A DNA stretch of 64,000 nucleotides from Saccharopolyspora elongata. GTDB taxonomy: Bacteria; Actinomycetota; Actinomycetes; Mycobacteriales; Pseudonocardiaceae. The notes beneath the pieces were generated by a model. It ran no database searches. It was not told where the DNA came from and was given only the letters and a program-made list of their open reading frames with translations. The stretch lies in NCBI RefSeq assembly GCF_004348985.1, contig NZ_SMKW01000037.1:28702-92701 (forward strand). Reading direction: 5' to 3'. Every line of letters starts with the position of its first letter. The first letter of the stretch is position 1. Both the position numbers and the translations under genes were made by a program. Positions 35,929 to 44,369 of this stretch are shown piece after piece.

Positions 35929-37101
35929 ATGCCCCGTCCAACCAGCGACGTGCAAGCATTTGAAGCCCACGCAACTGACGCTGACCTCGACGATCTGCGC
36001 GCGCGATTAGCAGCGGCGCGGCTACCGGAGGCCGAGACGGTCTATCGCGCCGCGCCCGACCCTCGCCGATGGGAACAGGGCGTTCCTCTCGCCGACCTCG
36101 TCGATGTCGTGAACTACTGGCGCACCGGGTACAACTGGCGGTCGTTCGAAGAGCGCCTTAACCGGATCGGCCAGTTCCGCACGACCATTGATGATCTGGG
36201 AATCCACTTCCTGCACCGCCGATCCGCGCGCGCGGATGCCACTCCTCTGATCTTGACGCACGGCTGGCCAGACAGCATTGCTCGGTTCATCGATGTAGTA
36301 GACGAGCTGGCAGATCCGAAAGATGCAGACGCGCCGGCGTTCCACGTCGTGGTCCCGTCGCTACCAGGCTTTGGTTACAGCGACAAGCCGGCCACCACCG
36401 GATGGGGAACCGAAAAGATCGCGGCCGCATGGGTGGAACTGATGGGAAGGCTCGGCTACAGCAAGTTCGCAGCCCACGGCGGCGACTGGGGAGGCAATAT
36501 CACCACGGTTCTCGGCGGCAGGTTCCCGGCGCACGTTCTCGGCATCCACACAACGTTCGCGGAGGGACCGCCCGGGTTGACAACGGACGGGCCGACGGCG
36601 GTCGAGCGCAAGTGGACCGAGGAAACCCGCGATTTCTGGCGCCACCGCGCGGCGTACGCGAAGCTGCAGGCGACCCGACCGCAGACCATCGGCTACTCGC
36701 TCGTCGACTCACCGGTCGGGCTTCTTGCCTGGATCCTTGACAAGTTCGCCGAGTGGACGGACACCGAAGACAGCCCGTTCGAGACGATTTCCAGAGACCG
36801 CGTTCTTGACGACGTCACCCTGTATTGGCTGACGCGGACCGGCGCATCGGCGGCCCGCATTTACTACGAAAGCCACAACTCGCTCGATCCCGAACTTCGG
36901 GTCGACGTCCCGTCAGCACTCACTATGTATCCCCGCGACGTCGAGAAGTGTCCGCGCGCCTGGGCGCAGGAGCGGTACCGGCAGATCGTCCGATGGAGGG
37001 CGCCCGAAATCGGGGGACATTTCCCGTCGCTGGAGGTTCCCGAGTATTTCGTCAAAGATCTACAAGAGGGCCTCGCGGCAGTGCTGGCCGCTAATCGGTG
37101 A
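35929..37101 (+). CDS. Epoxide hydrolase (EHN type, alpha/beta hydrolase)
   Basis: 390 residues resembling microsomal-type epoxide hydrolases: N-terminal EHN lid (DLDDLRARLAAARLPE ... WRTGYNWRSFEERLN), oxyanion HGWPDS, nucleophile Asp in AHGGDWGGNI, and catalytic His in IGGHFPSLEVPE near the C-terminus. The full set of active residues is present, so it should open epoxides to diols. ATG 35929 with CAGGAGGTCTC. The 98 bp at 36801-36898 are repeated at 37452-37549. Confidence 0.92.
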   Translation: MPRPTSDVQAFEAHATDADLDDLRARLAAARLPEAETVYRAAPDPRRWEQGVPLADLVDVVNYWRTGYNWRSFEERLNRIGQFRTTIDDLGIHFLHRRSARADATPLILTHGWPDSIARFIDVVDELADPKDADAPAFHVVVPSLPGFGYSDKPATTGWGTEKIAAAWVELMGRLGYSKFAAHGGDWGGNITTVLGGRFPAHVLGIHTTFAEGPPGLTTDGPTAVERKWTEETRDFWRHRAAYAKLQATRPQTIGYSLVDSPVGLLAWILDKFAEWTDTEDSPFETISRDRVLDDVTLYWLTRTGASAARIYYESHNSLDPELRVDVPSALTMYPRDVEKCPRAWAQERYRQIVRWRAPEIGGHFPSLEVPEYFVKDLQEGLAAVLAANR

Positions 37102-37231
37102 ACGCGGCTGGGTGCCGGCACTCGATCACCGCCTGATCCGGCTCAAGGCGTTGCCCGACGGCTTCCAGACCGAGTTCATCGAGACGGCAGAACGTGGTCA
37201 GGCAGGGCGCGGCGAAGATGCCGTGGAGCAT
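37091..37231 (-). pseudogene. ISL3-like transposase N-terminal remnant
   Basis: Minus-strand frame reading MLHGIFAAPCLTTFCRLDEL then GLEAVGQRLEPDQAVIECR, resembling the first residues of actinobacterial ISL3 transposases before their zinc finger (WCxxCG). It is cut where it meets the end of the epoxide hydrolase gene. It lies between the hydrolase and the duplicated hydrolase fragment. Rest of 37102-37451 has no recognisable gene. Confidence 0.4.
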
Positions 37232-37451
37232 GTCGAGGTCTTTCGGATGGTAGACCTCGACGCCTAGCCGCCAACACCCCCGACTACACCCAACCGAGAT
37301 GTGGCGCGACGGAAGTTGTTCTGCCCCAGGGTCTCGACGCACACGGCAGCGTGGTTCCTGGATATTCTCCATCACTGAGTGGGATTCCGGCTCGACCGCA
37401 GAATCCCGCGCCGATATGCGGTAGGTGCGGTCGCGGGGACCGCGAAAGCAG

Positions 37452-37549
37452 CGTTCTTGACGACGTCACCCTGTATTGGCTGACGCGGACCGACGCATCG
37501 GCGGCCCGCATTTACTACGAAGGCCACAACTCGCTCGATCCCGAACTTC
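37452..37549 (+). pseudogene. Duplicated epoxide hydrolase fragment
   Basis: 98 bases equal 36801-36898 except at two positions. It encodes the same VLDDVTLYWLTRT and SAARIYY..HNSLDPEL segment but has no start and runs into unrelated sequence on both sides. A recent duplication or recombination scar rather than a working gene. Confidence 0.9.
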
Positions 37550-37583
37550 CAGCCAGGTGCAACTGGTGGTGGCTCGGCGGGCG

Positions 37584-38291
37584 TCAGCGTGTGTCTTGCT
37601 TGCGACCGGCGTCGAGGCCTGTGATGAAGGTCTGGGCGGTGATTTCGAACTGTGAGTCCCAGTCGCCGAGGAAGGCTGCCAGGTGCGTGGCCAGTGTCGG
37701 GTAGAGCTCCTGATCGTGGGCGATGCGCTGACGCAGAGCATCCCTGCTGTTGGCCTCTGCTTGTCTGGCCCAGGCTGCTTGGGATGAGGCGGTCGCGATG
37801 ACGAGGTTCGATATCGCGGCAGCGGCCGCTGAGAGGGTGATTCCTTCGAACCCGGCCCTGTCAAGCGCGGCGTATACGGTCTCGGAGCGTGCCAGCGCGT
37901 GCGGTCCCGCCAGAGGTCGGGTGCTGGCGAGCGACGCTGCCCACGGGTGACGCAAGAGCATCGCACGAAGCTGCCGCATATAGGTCAGCACGACCTCTTT
38001 CCAGTCCGTTGCGCTGTGTCCGTCGGGAAGTGTGATCTCGGCGAAGACCTCATCGAGTGCGAGGTCGACAACGTCGCCTTTGGTCGCGACATGCCAGTAC
38101 AGGCTCGTGGCGTGCACGTCGAGATCGCCGGCGATCTTGCGCAGGCTCAGCCCGTCGATTCCTTCGCGGTCGAGCCGGTCGACAGCAGCCGCGACGATGC
38201 GCTCACGGTTCAGCGCGGGAGCTTTGCGGCGTTGCTGCGGTTCGCGGAACCACACCGCACCGGGCACGTCCTCGTTGCGTTTGACGACCAT
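37584..38291 (-). CDS. TetR/AcrR-family repressor
   Basis: 235 residues. HTH at ALNRERIVAAAVDRLDREG and LSLRKIAGDLDVHATSLYWHVATKGDVVDLAL, followed by a TetR_C-type ligand domain (TDWKEVVLTYMRQLRAMLLRHPW). The first 25 residues are a basic lead. It is divergent from the MFS transporter gene with only 50 bp between starts, so it most likely represses that exporter and itself through the site at 38321. Confidence 0.9.
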   Translation of the reverse strand: MVVKRNEDVPGAVWFREPQQRRKAPALNRERIVAAAVDRLDREGIDGLSLRKIAGDLDVHATSLYWHVATKGDVVDLALDEVFAEITLPDGHSATDWKEVVLTYMRQLRAMLLRHPWAASLASTRPLAGPHALARSETVYAALDRAGFEGITLSAAAAAISNLVIATASSQAAWARQAEANSRDALRQRIAHDQELYPTLATHLAAFLGDWDSQFEITAQTFITGLDAGRKQDTR

Positions 38292-38320
38292 GCCCTCACC
38301 TTATCGGCACTGAATTTATC

Positions 38321-38333
38321 CTACACTGTAGGT
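38321..38333. promoter_or_regulatory. Candidate TetR operator between tetR and MFS exporter
   Basis: CCTAC-ACT-GTAGG, a small exact palindrome in the 50-bp divergent promoter, with an AT-rich stretch (GAATTTATCCTACACT) that may be the promoter -10. Placement fits a TetR site controlling both genes. Confidence 0.5.
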
Positions 38334-38341
38334 TTGTAACC

Positions 38342-39838
38342 ATGGATGTAGGTGAAAGTGTGGTCAGTGGCATCCGACGTGATCCCCGGCGGTGGGTGAT
38401 CTTGAGCGCGGTCTGCGTGGCGCTCACGGTGATCGTCGTCGACAACACGATCCTCAATGTCGCAATCCCGACCATCGAGGACGAGCTTGGGGCGAGCCCG
38501 GCCGAGTTGCAGGCGGTCCTCAACTCCTATGTCGTGGTCTTCGCCGGGCTCCTGGTTGCCGCCGGGCTGATCGCGGACCGTTGCGGCCGCCGGTTGGCCG
38601 TAATCGTCGGGCTGGGAATCCTGGCCGCGACCTCGGTGGCGGCGGCGTTTGCGCCTACGGCGTTGTGGCTGATCGTGGCCCGCACGCTCATGGGCGTCGG
38701 CGCGGCGTTGGTGATGCCGGGCACGCTGGCGATCCTGGTGCACGTGTTCGAGCCTGGTGAGCGGGTCAAGGCGTTCGTGGTCTGGTCGGCGGTCGGCTCG
38801 GCCGCGATGGCTGTCGGACCGCTCATCGGTGGCGTGCTGGTCGAGCAGTGGGGGTGGCCGGGGATCTTCGTGATCAATGCCGTCCTGGCGGCAGCGGCGA
38901 GCGTGCTGATCGCCTGGCTGGTCCCCGAGTCCCGCGACCGGCAGCATCGCTGCATCGATCTGGTGGGCGCGGCCGCGGTCACGTTGGCCATGGGCTCGTT
39001 CGTCGCCGCGATCACCCTCGCTCCCGATCACGGGCCGCTATCGCCGGTCGTGCTCGCATGCGTCGCCCTGGCTGTCGCCAGCGCGGTCGTGTTCTGGGTG
39101 CGTCAGCGGCGTGCGCAGTCCCCGATGATCGAGATGGGCCTGTACCGGGATCGCCGGTTCGCCGGGGCCAGTGCCGCGGTCGCTGTCTTGGCCATCGGCA
39201 CCGGCAGCGTGCTGTTCATCCTGACCCAGCACCTCCAGCACGTCCTGGAGTACACCCCTCTGCAAGCAGGTCTCGCGGTCATCCCCTTGGCCATCGGCGT
39301 GGTCGGAGCCTCGCCGATCGGTGGACGGCTCCCCGGCCGCATCGGCTACCGCCGCTCGATCATGACCGGATTCGCCGTCACCGCAGTCGGCTTCGCCGTC
39401 CTTGGCATGCTCACCCCGACCAGCGGCTACGCGGTCATCGCCGGGGGACTTTTCCTGGCGGGAGCCGGATCGGGACTCGCCTCGCCAGCGGTCCACACCA
39501 CTGTCCTCGGAGCCGTGCCACCAGACCGCGCGGGCATGGGCTCAGCCCTCAACGACACGCACCAGCAACTCGGCATCGCCTTGGGCGTGGCCCTCATCGG
39601 CAGCATCGTCGCCGCCGGCTACCGGCACTTCGCGCCCCCGACGCTGAACGTCCACGCCGGATCATCCCTGGGCAGCACTCTGGGCGAACTGACCGACCAG
39701 CAACAGCACCTCATCAGCGCCGCGCACCTCGCGTTCACCCAGGCGCAGAGCATCGCCATGCTCATCTGCGCCGCCTTCGCCATCGCCGGTGCCGTCATCG
39801 CCTGGCGCGTCCTGGCACCAGACCACCAGAAGCCGTGA
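38342..39838 (+). CDS. MFS drug exporter, DHA2 (14-helix) type
   Basis: 498 residues with about 14 hydrophobic helices. Motif A-like GLIADRCGRRLAVIVG and the DHA2 motif C-like region MGVGAALVMPGTLAILVHVF and GSAAMAVGPLIGGVL are present. It should pump drugs out by proton antiport. Divergent TetR suggests induction by substrate. The short stretch to the next gene (39839-39942) has no feature. Confidence 0.92.
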   Translation: MDVGESVVSGIRRDPRRWVILSAVCVALTVIVVDNTILNVAIPTIEDELGASPAELQAVLNSYVVVFAGLLVAAGLIADRCGRRLAVIVGLGILAATSVAAAFAPTALWLIVARTLMGVGAALVMPGTLAILVHVFEPGERVKAFVVWSAVGSAAMAVGPLIGGVLVEQWGWPGIFVINAVLAAAASVLIAWLVPESRDRQHRCIDLVGAAAVTLAMGSFVAAITLAPDHGPLSPVVLACVALAVASAVVFWVRQRRAQSPMIEMGLYRDRRFAGASAAVAVLAIGTGSVLFILTQHLQHVLEYTPLQAGLAVIPLAIGVVGASPIGGRLPGRIGYRRSIMTGFAVTAVGFAVLGMLTPTSGYAVIAGGLFLAGAGSGLASPAVHTTVLGAVPPDRAGMGSALNDTHQQLGIALGVALIGSIVAAGYRHFAPPTLNVHAGSSLGSTLGELTDQQQHLISAAHLAFTQAQSIAMLICAAFAIAGAVIAWRVLAPDHQKP

Positions 39839-39942
39839 GAGGTCACCGCAACGATGTCCTGAGTGGACAGATTGGGGGGGATTCGTTACGCCCGGTACGA
39901 CTCTGGGCTTTGCCCGGTCAGTACTCGGTGTGGTGCAGAAGG

Positions 39943-40419
39943 TCAGACGTCGATTTCGTTTACTGCGGCGAGCATCTGGCGCAGCACTCGCAGGGTCGTT
40001 GTGATGTCGGCGTCGGTGAGGTCGCCGTCGACGTGACCCAGTACCTCGTGTTCGCTCCCCTGGACCGCGCGGATGGCGGTGTGGCCGGGCTCGGTGAGCT
40101 CCACCAGTGACGATCGGCGGTGGGCGGGGTTTCTCTTCAGCGCGACGAATCCTTGCTCCAGCGCGTCGTTGACCATGCGCTGCACGAATTGCCTGCTGAG
40201 TCCTAGGGTTCGGGCGATCTGCGGGACCGTTTCCGCCGTCCCGGTGCGTTCCAGCAGTTCGAGGACGGTGCGGACGCCGACGGAAAGCCCGGTCTGCGGG
40301 CTTTCGTTTTCGACCACGCGGGTTGCTCTGCGGTAGAGCGGGCCGAGCACGGCATAGATCTCGGCCAGCCGCGGGCCGAGCTGTTCCGGCGGCAGCGGGG
40401 AGTCGATTTTGACAACCAT
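39943..40419 (-). CDS. MarR-family transcription regulator
   Basis: 158 residues with the winged helix TVPQIARTLGLSRQFVQRMVNDALEQGFVALKRNPAHRRSSLVELT. Start ATG 40419, since residues upstream in the longer frame are proline/arginine-rich and lack support. Upstream sequence TGACAACCATGGTGTCA is a near palindrome overlapping the start and recurs inverted at 40818-40834, so autoregulation is likely. Confidence 0.88.
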   Translation of the reverse strand: MVVKIDSPLPPEQLGPRLAEIYAVLGPLYRRATRVVENESPQTGLSVGVRTVLELLERTGTAETVPQIARTLGLSRQFVQRMVNDALEQGFVALKRNPAHRRSSLVELTEPGHTAIRAVQGSEHEVLGHVDGDLTDADITTTLRVLRQMLAAVNEIDV

Positions 40420-40809
40420 GGTGTCATTATGGCACTTCGGCAACCGCGAGCCCAATTGAAGCGGTCGGAGTTCCGTTCCCGGATGGAGAGCTGCGCGCCG
40501 GGCTGTCGGGTGCCATGACGCGAGTAGGACGAGGCTGCGAGTCGGTTGGTTGAGCAAGAAACGGGGTGCCGAAAACTGCGCGGCCGGGAGGGTCTTGTCC
40601 GGTTATGGCGATCTGGAGTCGGGGCGGAGGCCTCGGCGAGTGGTTGCGGCGGATGCCGTCGCTGCGCACAGTTCCACGTCCTGTCCTCGCCGCGCCGGGC
40701 CCGTCATGGGACCCAGCAACGGCTGACCATCTGCATCGCCTCCCTCCGGGCCTCGGCCGTGGCTTCCTGCTTCTGCTGGAACAACTCGGCCCCCAAGTTG
40801 GCAACCGAG

Positions 40810-40836
40810 ATGTCAATATGACACCATGGTTGACAT
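40810..40836. promoter_or_regulatory. Operator-like palindromes upstream of the mycothiol-type enzyme gene
   Basis: ATGTCAA (40810-40816) pairs with TTGACAT (40830-40836), and TGTCA-ATA-TGACA (40811-40823) is palindromic on its own. TGACACCATGGTTGACA here matches, inverted and with one change, the sequence at the MarR start (40410-40426). This suggests a MarR site shared by both ends of the 577-bp gap 40420-40996. I see no other feature in the gap. Confidence 0.45.
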
Positions 40837-40996
40837 AGGTGATCGAGTCGGTCGAGGTTCGGAATGGCGAGCTGAAGGTTCGTGGTGATCAGTTCCGGGT
40901 CGCCGCTGGTGATGCTGCACGCCGGGGTTTCCGGGGCGCGCCGAGGTGATTTCGGCTTTTGACCGGGTCCTTCCTGTTTCGAGGAGTGGTTGATAG

Positions 40997-41629
40997 ATGG
41001 GTGGCTACCGTGAGCGGGTCGATGCCCTGGAGGCGGTTTGGGCTTGTTGGGCCGAGATCGGCGCGGGACTGTCGGAGCAGCAGTGGTCGAGGGCGACGCG
41101 CTGCCCCGGCTGGGATGTGGCTGCGCTCTACGCGCATGTGGGCATGTTCCCCGCCGCAGTCGCCGATCCGCCCGCTGCCGCAGTGAAGACCACCGCGGCA
41201 CCGGTCACCGCAGTGGAGATCCTGCGTGGGTTCAACGCCCCTGGCGGGGTTGCGCACGAGATGGCCGACCAGGTCGCCCATGCCGCCGTGGCCACGGCGA
41301 ACAGCCTTGATCGGGCCGGTCTGATCGGCCACTATGCCGACGACGCCCCGCGTGCGGTCGCCGCGCTGCGAGACCGCGGGGCGACGTCCCTCGTCCCCTG
41401 GCCGGGAGCCAACGCGGTGACGACCTGGGGTGAGGCAGTGCGCATCGTGCTGATGGAGTCGGTGGTGCATCTGCTCGATGTGCTCGAAGGGCTGGAGCTG
41501 ACACCGGAGGTTCCCGCGGCGGCGCTGCGCGAAACGGTCCATCTGCTCGCGGAGATCGCCGAGCCCGTTTCGTTCATCGAGGCGGCCACCGGACGGATCC
41601 CCAAGTCGCCGCTGCCCGTTCTCCGCTGA
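40997..41629 (+). CDS. Mycothiol-dependent maleylpyruvate isomerase-family protein (TIGR03083 type)
   Basis: 210 residues of the DinB-like MDMPI family. Motifs: WSRATRCPGWDVAALYAHVGMF near residue 30-50 with the metal-binding His, GEAVRIVLMESVVHLLDVLEG with the second and third metal-site region. These enzymes use mycothiol, consistent with an actinomycete. Substrate unknown. ATG 40997 after GAGGAGTGGTTGATAG. Confidence 0.85.
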   Translation: MGGYRERVDALEAVWACWAEIGAGLSEQQWSRATRCPGWDVAALYAHVGMFPAAVADPPAAAVKTTAAPVTAVEILRGFNAPGGVAHEMADQVAHAAVATANSLDRAGLIGHYADDAPRAVAALRDRGATSLVPWPGANAVTTWGEAVRIVLMESVVHLLDVLEGLELTPEVPAAALRETVHLLAEIAEPVSFIEAATGRIPKSPLPVLR

Positions 41630-41664
41630 ACCACGGCGCGGGGGACATCACCCGCCCGATCAGC

Positions 41665-41703
41665 CACACCTGCCTGGGAGCTGGGGGTTCCCAGGCAGGT
41701 GTG
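41665..41703. terminator. Strong hairpin after the mycothiol-type enzyme gene
   Basis: Exact 15-bp stem (CACACCTGCCTGGGA and complement) with a 9-nt loop, 35 bp after the stop codon. No U-run, as usual for actinobacterial terminators. Confidence 0.7.
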
Positions 41704-41877
41704 AGCGCTGCCGCACGAAGGCTCCGCGCCCTCAACCTGCGGTCGGTTCTGCCTATAACTGACACATCGATCGTGGCGAATTCCGTTGCCACTTATAGGC
41801 AAAACTTGCATCCAGCACGACACATCCCGGATGTGGCGCCCGAGGCGTTCACCCCCCCACAGGAAGGGTTCTCGACA

Positions 41878-42549
41878 GTGACCAACAGTTCGGCGGTGTC
41901 TCGAGTGCGTCGTGATATTGGAGGGATCTTGATCCGACACTGGTCGATCGCCGGAGCATTGGCGGTCGTTGTAGGCACGGCCGGCGGATGTGCTGCCGTG
42001 GGTGGCTCGGAGCCTCCCGCGAACAGCGGGAGCTCGACGGCGGACAACACACCCGCAGCGGTGGACAGTTCGGCGCAGGTGCTGGAGCAGGAGTTGGTGC
42101 CGCAGAGCGAGACCCTGCGGATCCCGCAGCTCGGCCGCCACGACGTGGCCGTGATCGAGGCGTCGCGCACTGCCGAAGGCCCGGACCGCCAACCCGCGCC
42201 GGACAGCACCGAGTACGTGAAGCTGCTGCTCAAGGTCAAGCCGCTGGAGAAGACCAACCAGCTCTCCGAAAATACTTGGAACGTCGACTTCCCGGACTGC
42301 GACCTGACCAACGAACTGACCACCTGCTGGTCGATGTCGGGAATTTCCCCATACCTGACCGCGGAGCAATTCCACGCTCAGAACTCCGGCGAGCACGTCG
42401 GCGACAAAGAATTCTTGGAGCCGGGCAACACCTACTACGTGTGGGCGTGGCAGCTGATCGAGAAGGGCAGCAACCTCGATCAAGCCCGGCTTTGCGAAGG
42501 AGTCTCCTACGGCGAGAACTGTGTCAAGATCGGCCAGATCAAGGGGTGA
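41878..42549 (+). CDS. Secreted lipoprotein of unknown function
   Basis: 223 residues. A signal peptide (IRHWSIAGALAVVVGTAGGC) ends in the lipobox TAGGC near residue 38, followed by a Ser/Asn-rich linker and a beta-rich domain (RHDVAVIEASRTAEG ... VKLLLKVKPLE ... TWNVDFPDCDLTNELTTCWSM) like telokin/DUF4352-type extracellular domains. Cysteines could form disulphides. GTG 41878. It is 78 bp upstream of the orphan atpB on the same strand, so they may be co-transcribed. Confidence 0.75.
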   Translation: MTNSSAVSRVRRDIGGILIRHWSIAGALAVVVGTAGGCAAVGGSEPPANSGSSTADNTPAAVDSSAQVLEQELVPQSETLRIPQLGRHDVAVIEASRTAEGPDRQPAPDSTEYVKLLLKVKPLEKTNQLSENTWNVDFPDCDLTNELTTCWSMSGISPYLTAEQFHAQNSGEHVGDKEFLEPGNTYYVWAWQLIEKGSNLDQARLCEGVSYGENCVKIGQIKG

Positions 42550-42627
42550 TCCCCGGTATGTTGATCGCGGAATGTGTTGATTCATCCCGGAAGCGAAGTT
42601 CGCAGGGTAGAGCGGAAAGGGATCAGA

Positions 42628-43407
42628 GTGAGCGCGTTGATCATGGCGGACGGCGGAACGTTCCAGCCGCCGAATGCTGAGAGTTTCGTCCTTCCGCCGA
42701 TCTTCGGCGAGGTCACCAAGCCGATGGTCCTCGTCGTGCTCTCGGCGATCATGGTGGGTGCCTATTTCCTGCTCGCCACCCGGAACCTCAAGCTGGTGCC
42801 CGGCAGGGCGCAGTTCGTAGCCGAATCCGTCTACGACCTCACTCGCAACAAGATCGCGCGGGAGCAGATCGGCGCTGAGGACTTCCGCCCCTTCGTGCCG
42901 CTGATCTTCACGCTGTTCACCTTCGTCCTGGTGAACAACATCTTCGGCATCATCCCGATCGTCCAGTTCCCCACGATGTCGCACATCGGCTTCCCGATCG
43001 CGCTCTTCCTCGTGGTGTACGCGGTGATGCATGGCGTTGGTATCAAACGGCATGGCTTCGTCGGCTACTTCAAGCACGTCATGTTCCCGCCCGGGGTGCC
43101 CAAGCCGATCTACGTCCTTCTGTCGCCGATCGAGTTCGCCCAGAAGTTCGTCCTGCAGCCGGTCTTCCTGGCTATCCGGGTCTTCGCCGCGATGTTCGCC
43201 GGGCACCTGATCCTGCTGGTGTTCATCCTCGGTGGGCAGTACCTCCTCCTGGAGGCCGGCGCGTGGCTCAAGCCCGTCTCGCTGGTGGCTTTCGCCTTCG
43301 CTATCGCACTGACCTTCGTGGAGGCCCTGATCCAGGTGCTCCCGGCGTACATCTTCGCTGTGCTGACGGCCAACTTCATCGCCGCCGCCCTCTCCGAAGG
43401 GCACTGA
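42628..43407 (+). CDS. atpB: Orphan F0F1 ATP synthase subunit a (AtpB-like)
   Basis: 259 residues, five to six membrane helices. It has the full subunit a pattern: N-terminal PPNAESFVLPPIF, helix with FVPLIFTLFTFVLVNNIFGIIP, and the proton-channel helix LAIRVFAAMFAGHLILLVF that keeps the essential Arg. The Asn usual in R-L-F-(A/G)-N-M is Ala here. No other ATP synthase gene (atpE, atpF...) is next to it, so it is an extra copy outside the atp operon. GTG 42628 with AAAGGGATCAGA. It may be a resistant target copy, or a paralogue kept for another reason; the canonical atp operon is outside the window. Confidence 0.85.
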   Translation: MSALIMADGGTFQPPNAESFVLPPIFGEVTKPMVLVVLSAIMVGAYFLLATRNLKLVPGRAQFVAESVYDLTRNKIAREQIGAEDFRPFVPLIFTLFTFVLVNNIFGIIPIVQFPTMSHIGFPIALFLVVYAVMHGVGIKRHGFVGYFKHVMFPPGVPKPIYVLLSPIEFAQKFVLQPVFLAIRVFAAMFAGHLILLVFILGGQYLLLEAGAWLKPVSLVAFAFAIALTFVEALIQVLPAYIFAVLTANFIAAALSEGH

Positions 43408-43607
43408 CCAGGACGCTCCGTGCTTCCGCCTCACTCGGTTGATGGTCGGCGTGCCACGGATTGGCGCCGCCGGGCGGAGCGCTGTTTGATCGGCGGTTCG
43501 GGTCGGGCCCCCGGCCGCTCATCGCTGACTCCAGGCACATCAGTGGGCAGCCCGCTCGGTGGGGCGTCCGTTCGGTGCTCGTCCTCGGCTGTGTGCTGTT
43601 GCGCGGG

Positions 43608-44369
43608 TCAGGGGCGGGTTGCGTAGACTATTCTGTTGTCTATTCCCTTTGGGGCTTCCTCCGGGGATTGGGCTCGCGCCGTGAAGCCTCGGCTTCGGAG
43701 GGACTCCAGGACCCTGTCCAGTGTGGACCTTGTTTCGTGGACCTCGATCGCCATTTGCCTGATGCGCTTCCAGTCTTGGTCCTCGATCCCCGCTAGGGCC
43801 GCTTCTTCGCTTCCCTCGATGTCCATCTTGATCAGGTCTATCTCGACGTTCGGGGGTAGGAGGTCCGACAGCGGCGTGGTGGGGACCTGGAGCGCTTCGT
43901 TTCGGTAGAGCTGTTCCGCTATCGTCGGGTTCGCGTACTTCGCTACCGTTTGCTTGTCCTTGAGCTTTTCCGCTAGATGGGCCGTTGAGTTTCCCGGCAT
44001 CGATGGGAAGAAGTAGAACTCCGCCGTGCCCGGCACGTCCGACAGGGCCGTTGGGTGGACCGTGACGCCGGAGGCTTTGTGGTGGCGGAGGTTCGCTCTC
44101 AGGGCTTCGACGTTGTCCGGGATCGGTTCCACCGCCAGTACCGACGCTTCCGGGTAGCGGTTCTTGATGAACAGCGTGAACAGGCCGATGTTCGCTCCCG
44201 CGTCGACCACCAGGCCCTTCGGGTTGATCGGGGCCAGGCCGCTCAGGTAGGTGTTCCGGCCGAAGATCTCGTCGTAGATCAGCTTCGCCTCGGTCAGCAC
44301 CGGGTTCCCGGTCGCCGGGGTGTAGCACTCGAATCCCTCGGCCACCTCGACGAGGTCCAGGTCAGACAT
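43608..44369 (-). CDS. FkbM-family SAM-dependent O-methyltransferase
   Basis: 253 residues: motif I VVDAGANIGLFTLFIKNRYP, acidic post-I loop VLAVEPIPDN, and the FkbM signature IDLIKMDIEGSEEAAL. FkbM enzymes O-methylate sugars or hydroxyls in natural products. ATG 44369 lies inside the 3' end of the glycosyltransferase gene (8-bp overlap), so the two are coupled and may act in sequence, for instance glycosylation followed by sugar methylation. Confidence 0.88.
   Translation of the reverse strand: MSDLDLVEVAEGFECYTPATGNPVLTEAKLIYDEIFGRNTYLSGLAPINPKGLVVDAGANIGLFTLFIKNRYPEASVLAVEPIPDNVEALRANLRHHKASGVTVHPTALSDVPGTAEFYFFPSMPGNSTAHLAEKLKDKQTVAKYANPTIAEQLYRNEALQVPTTPLSDLLPPNVEIDLIKMDIEGSEEAALAGIEDQDWKRIRQMAIEVHETRSTLDRVLESLRSRGFTARAQSPEEAPKGIDNRIVYATRP

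Noticed and set aside
40427..41201. Minus-strand frames in the gap before the mycothiol-type enzyme gene
   Set aside because: Proline/arginine-rich, no ribosome site or family resemblance.
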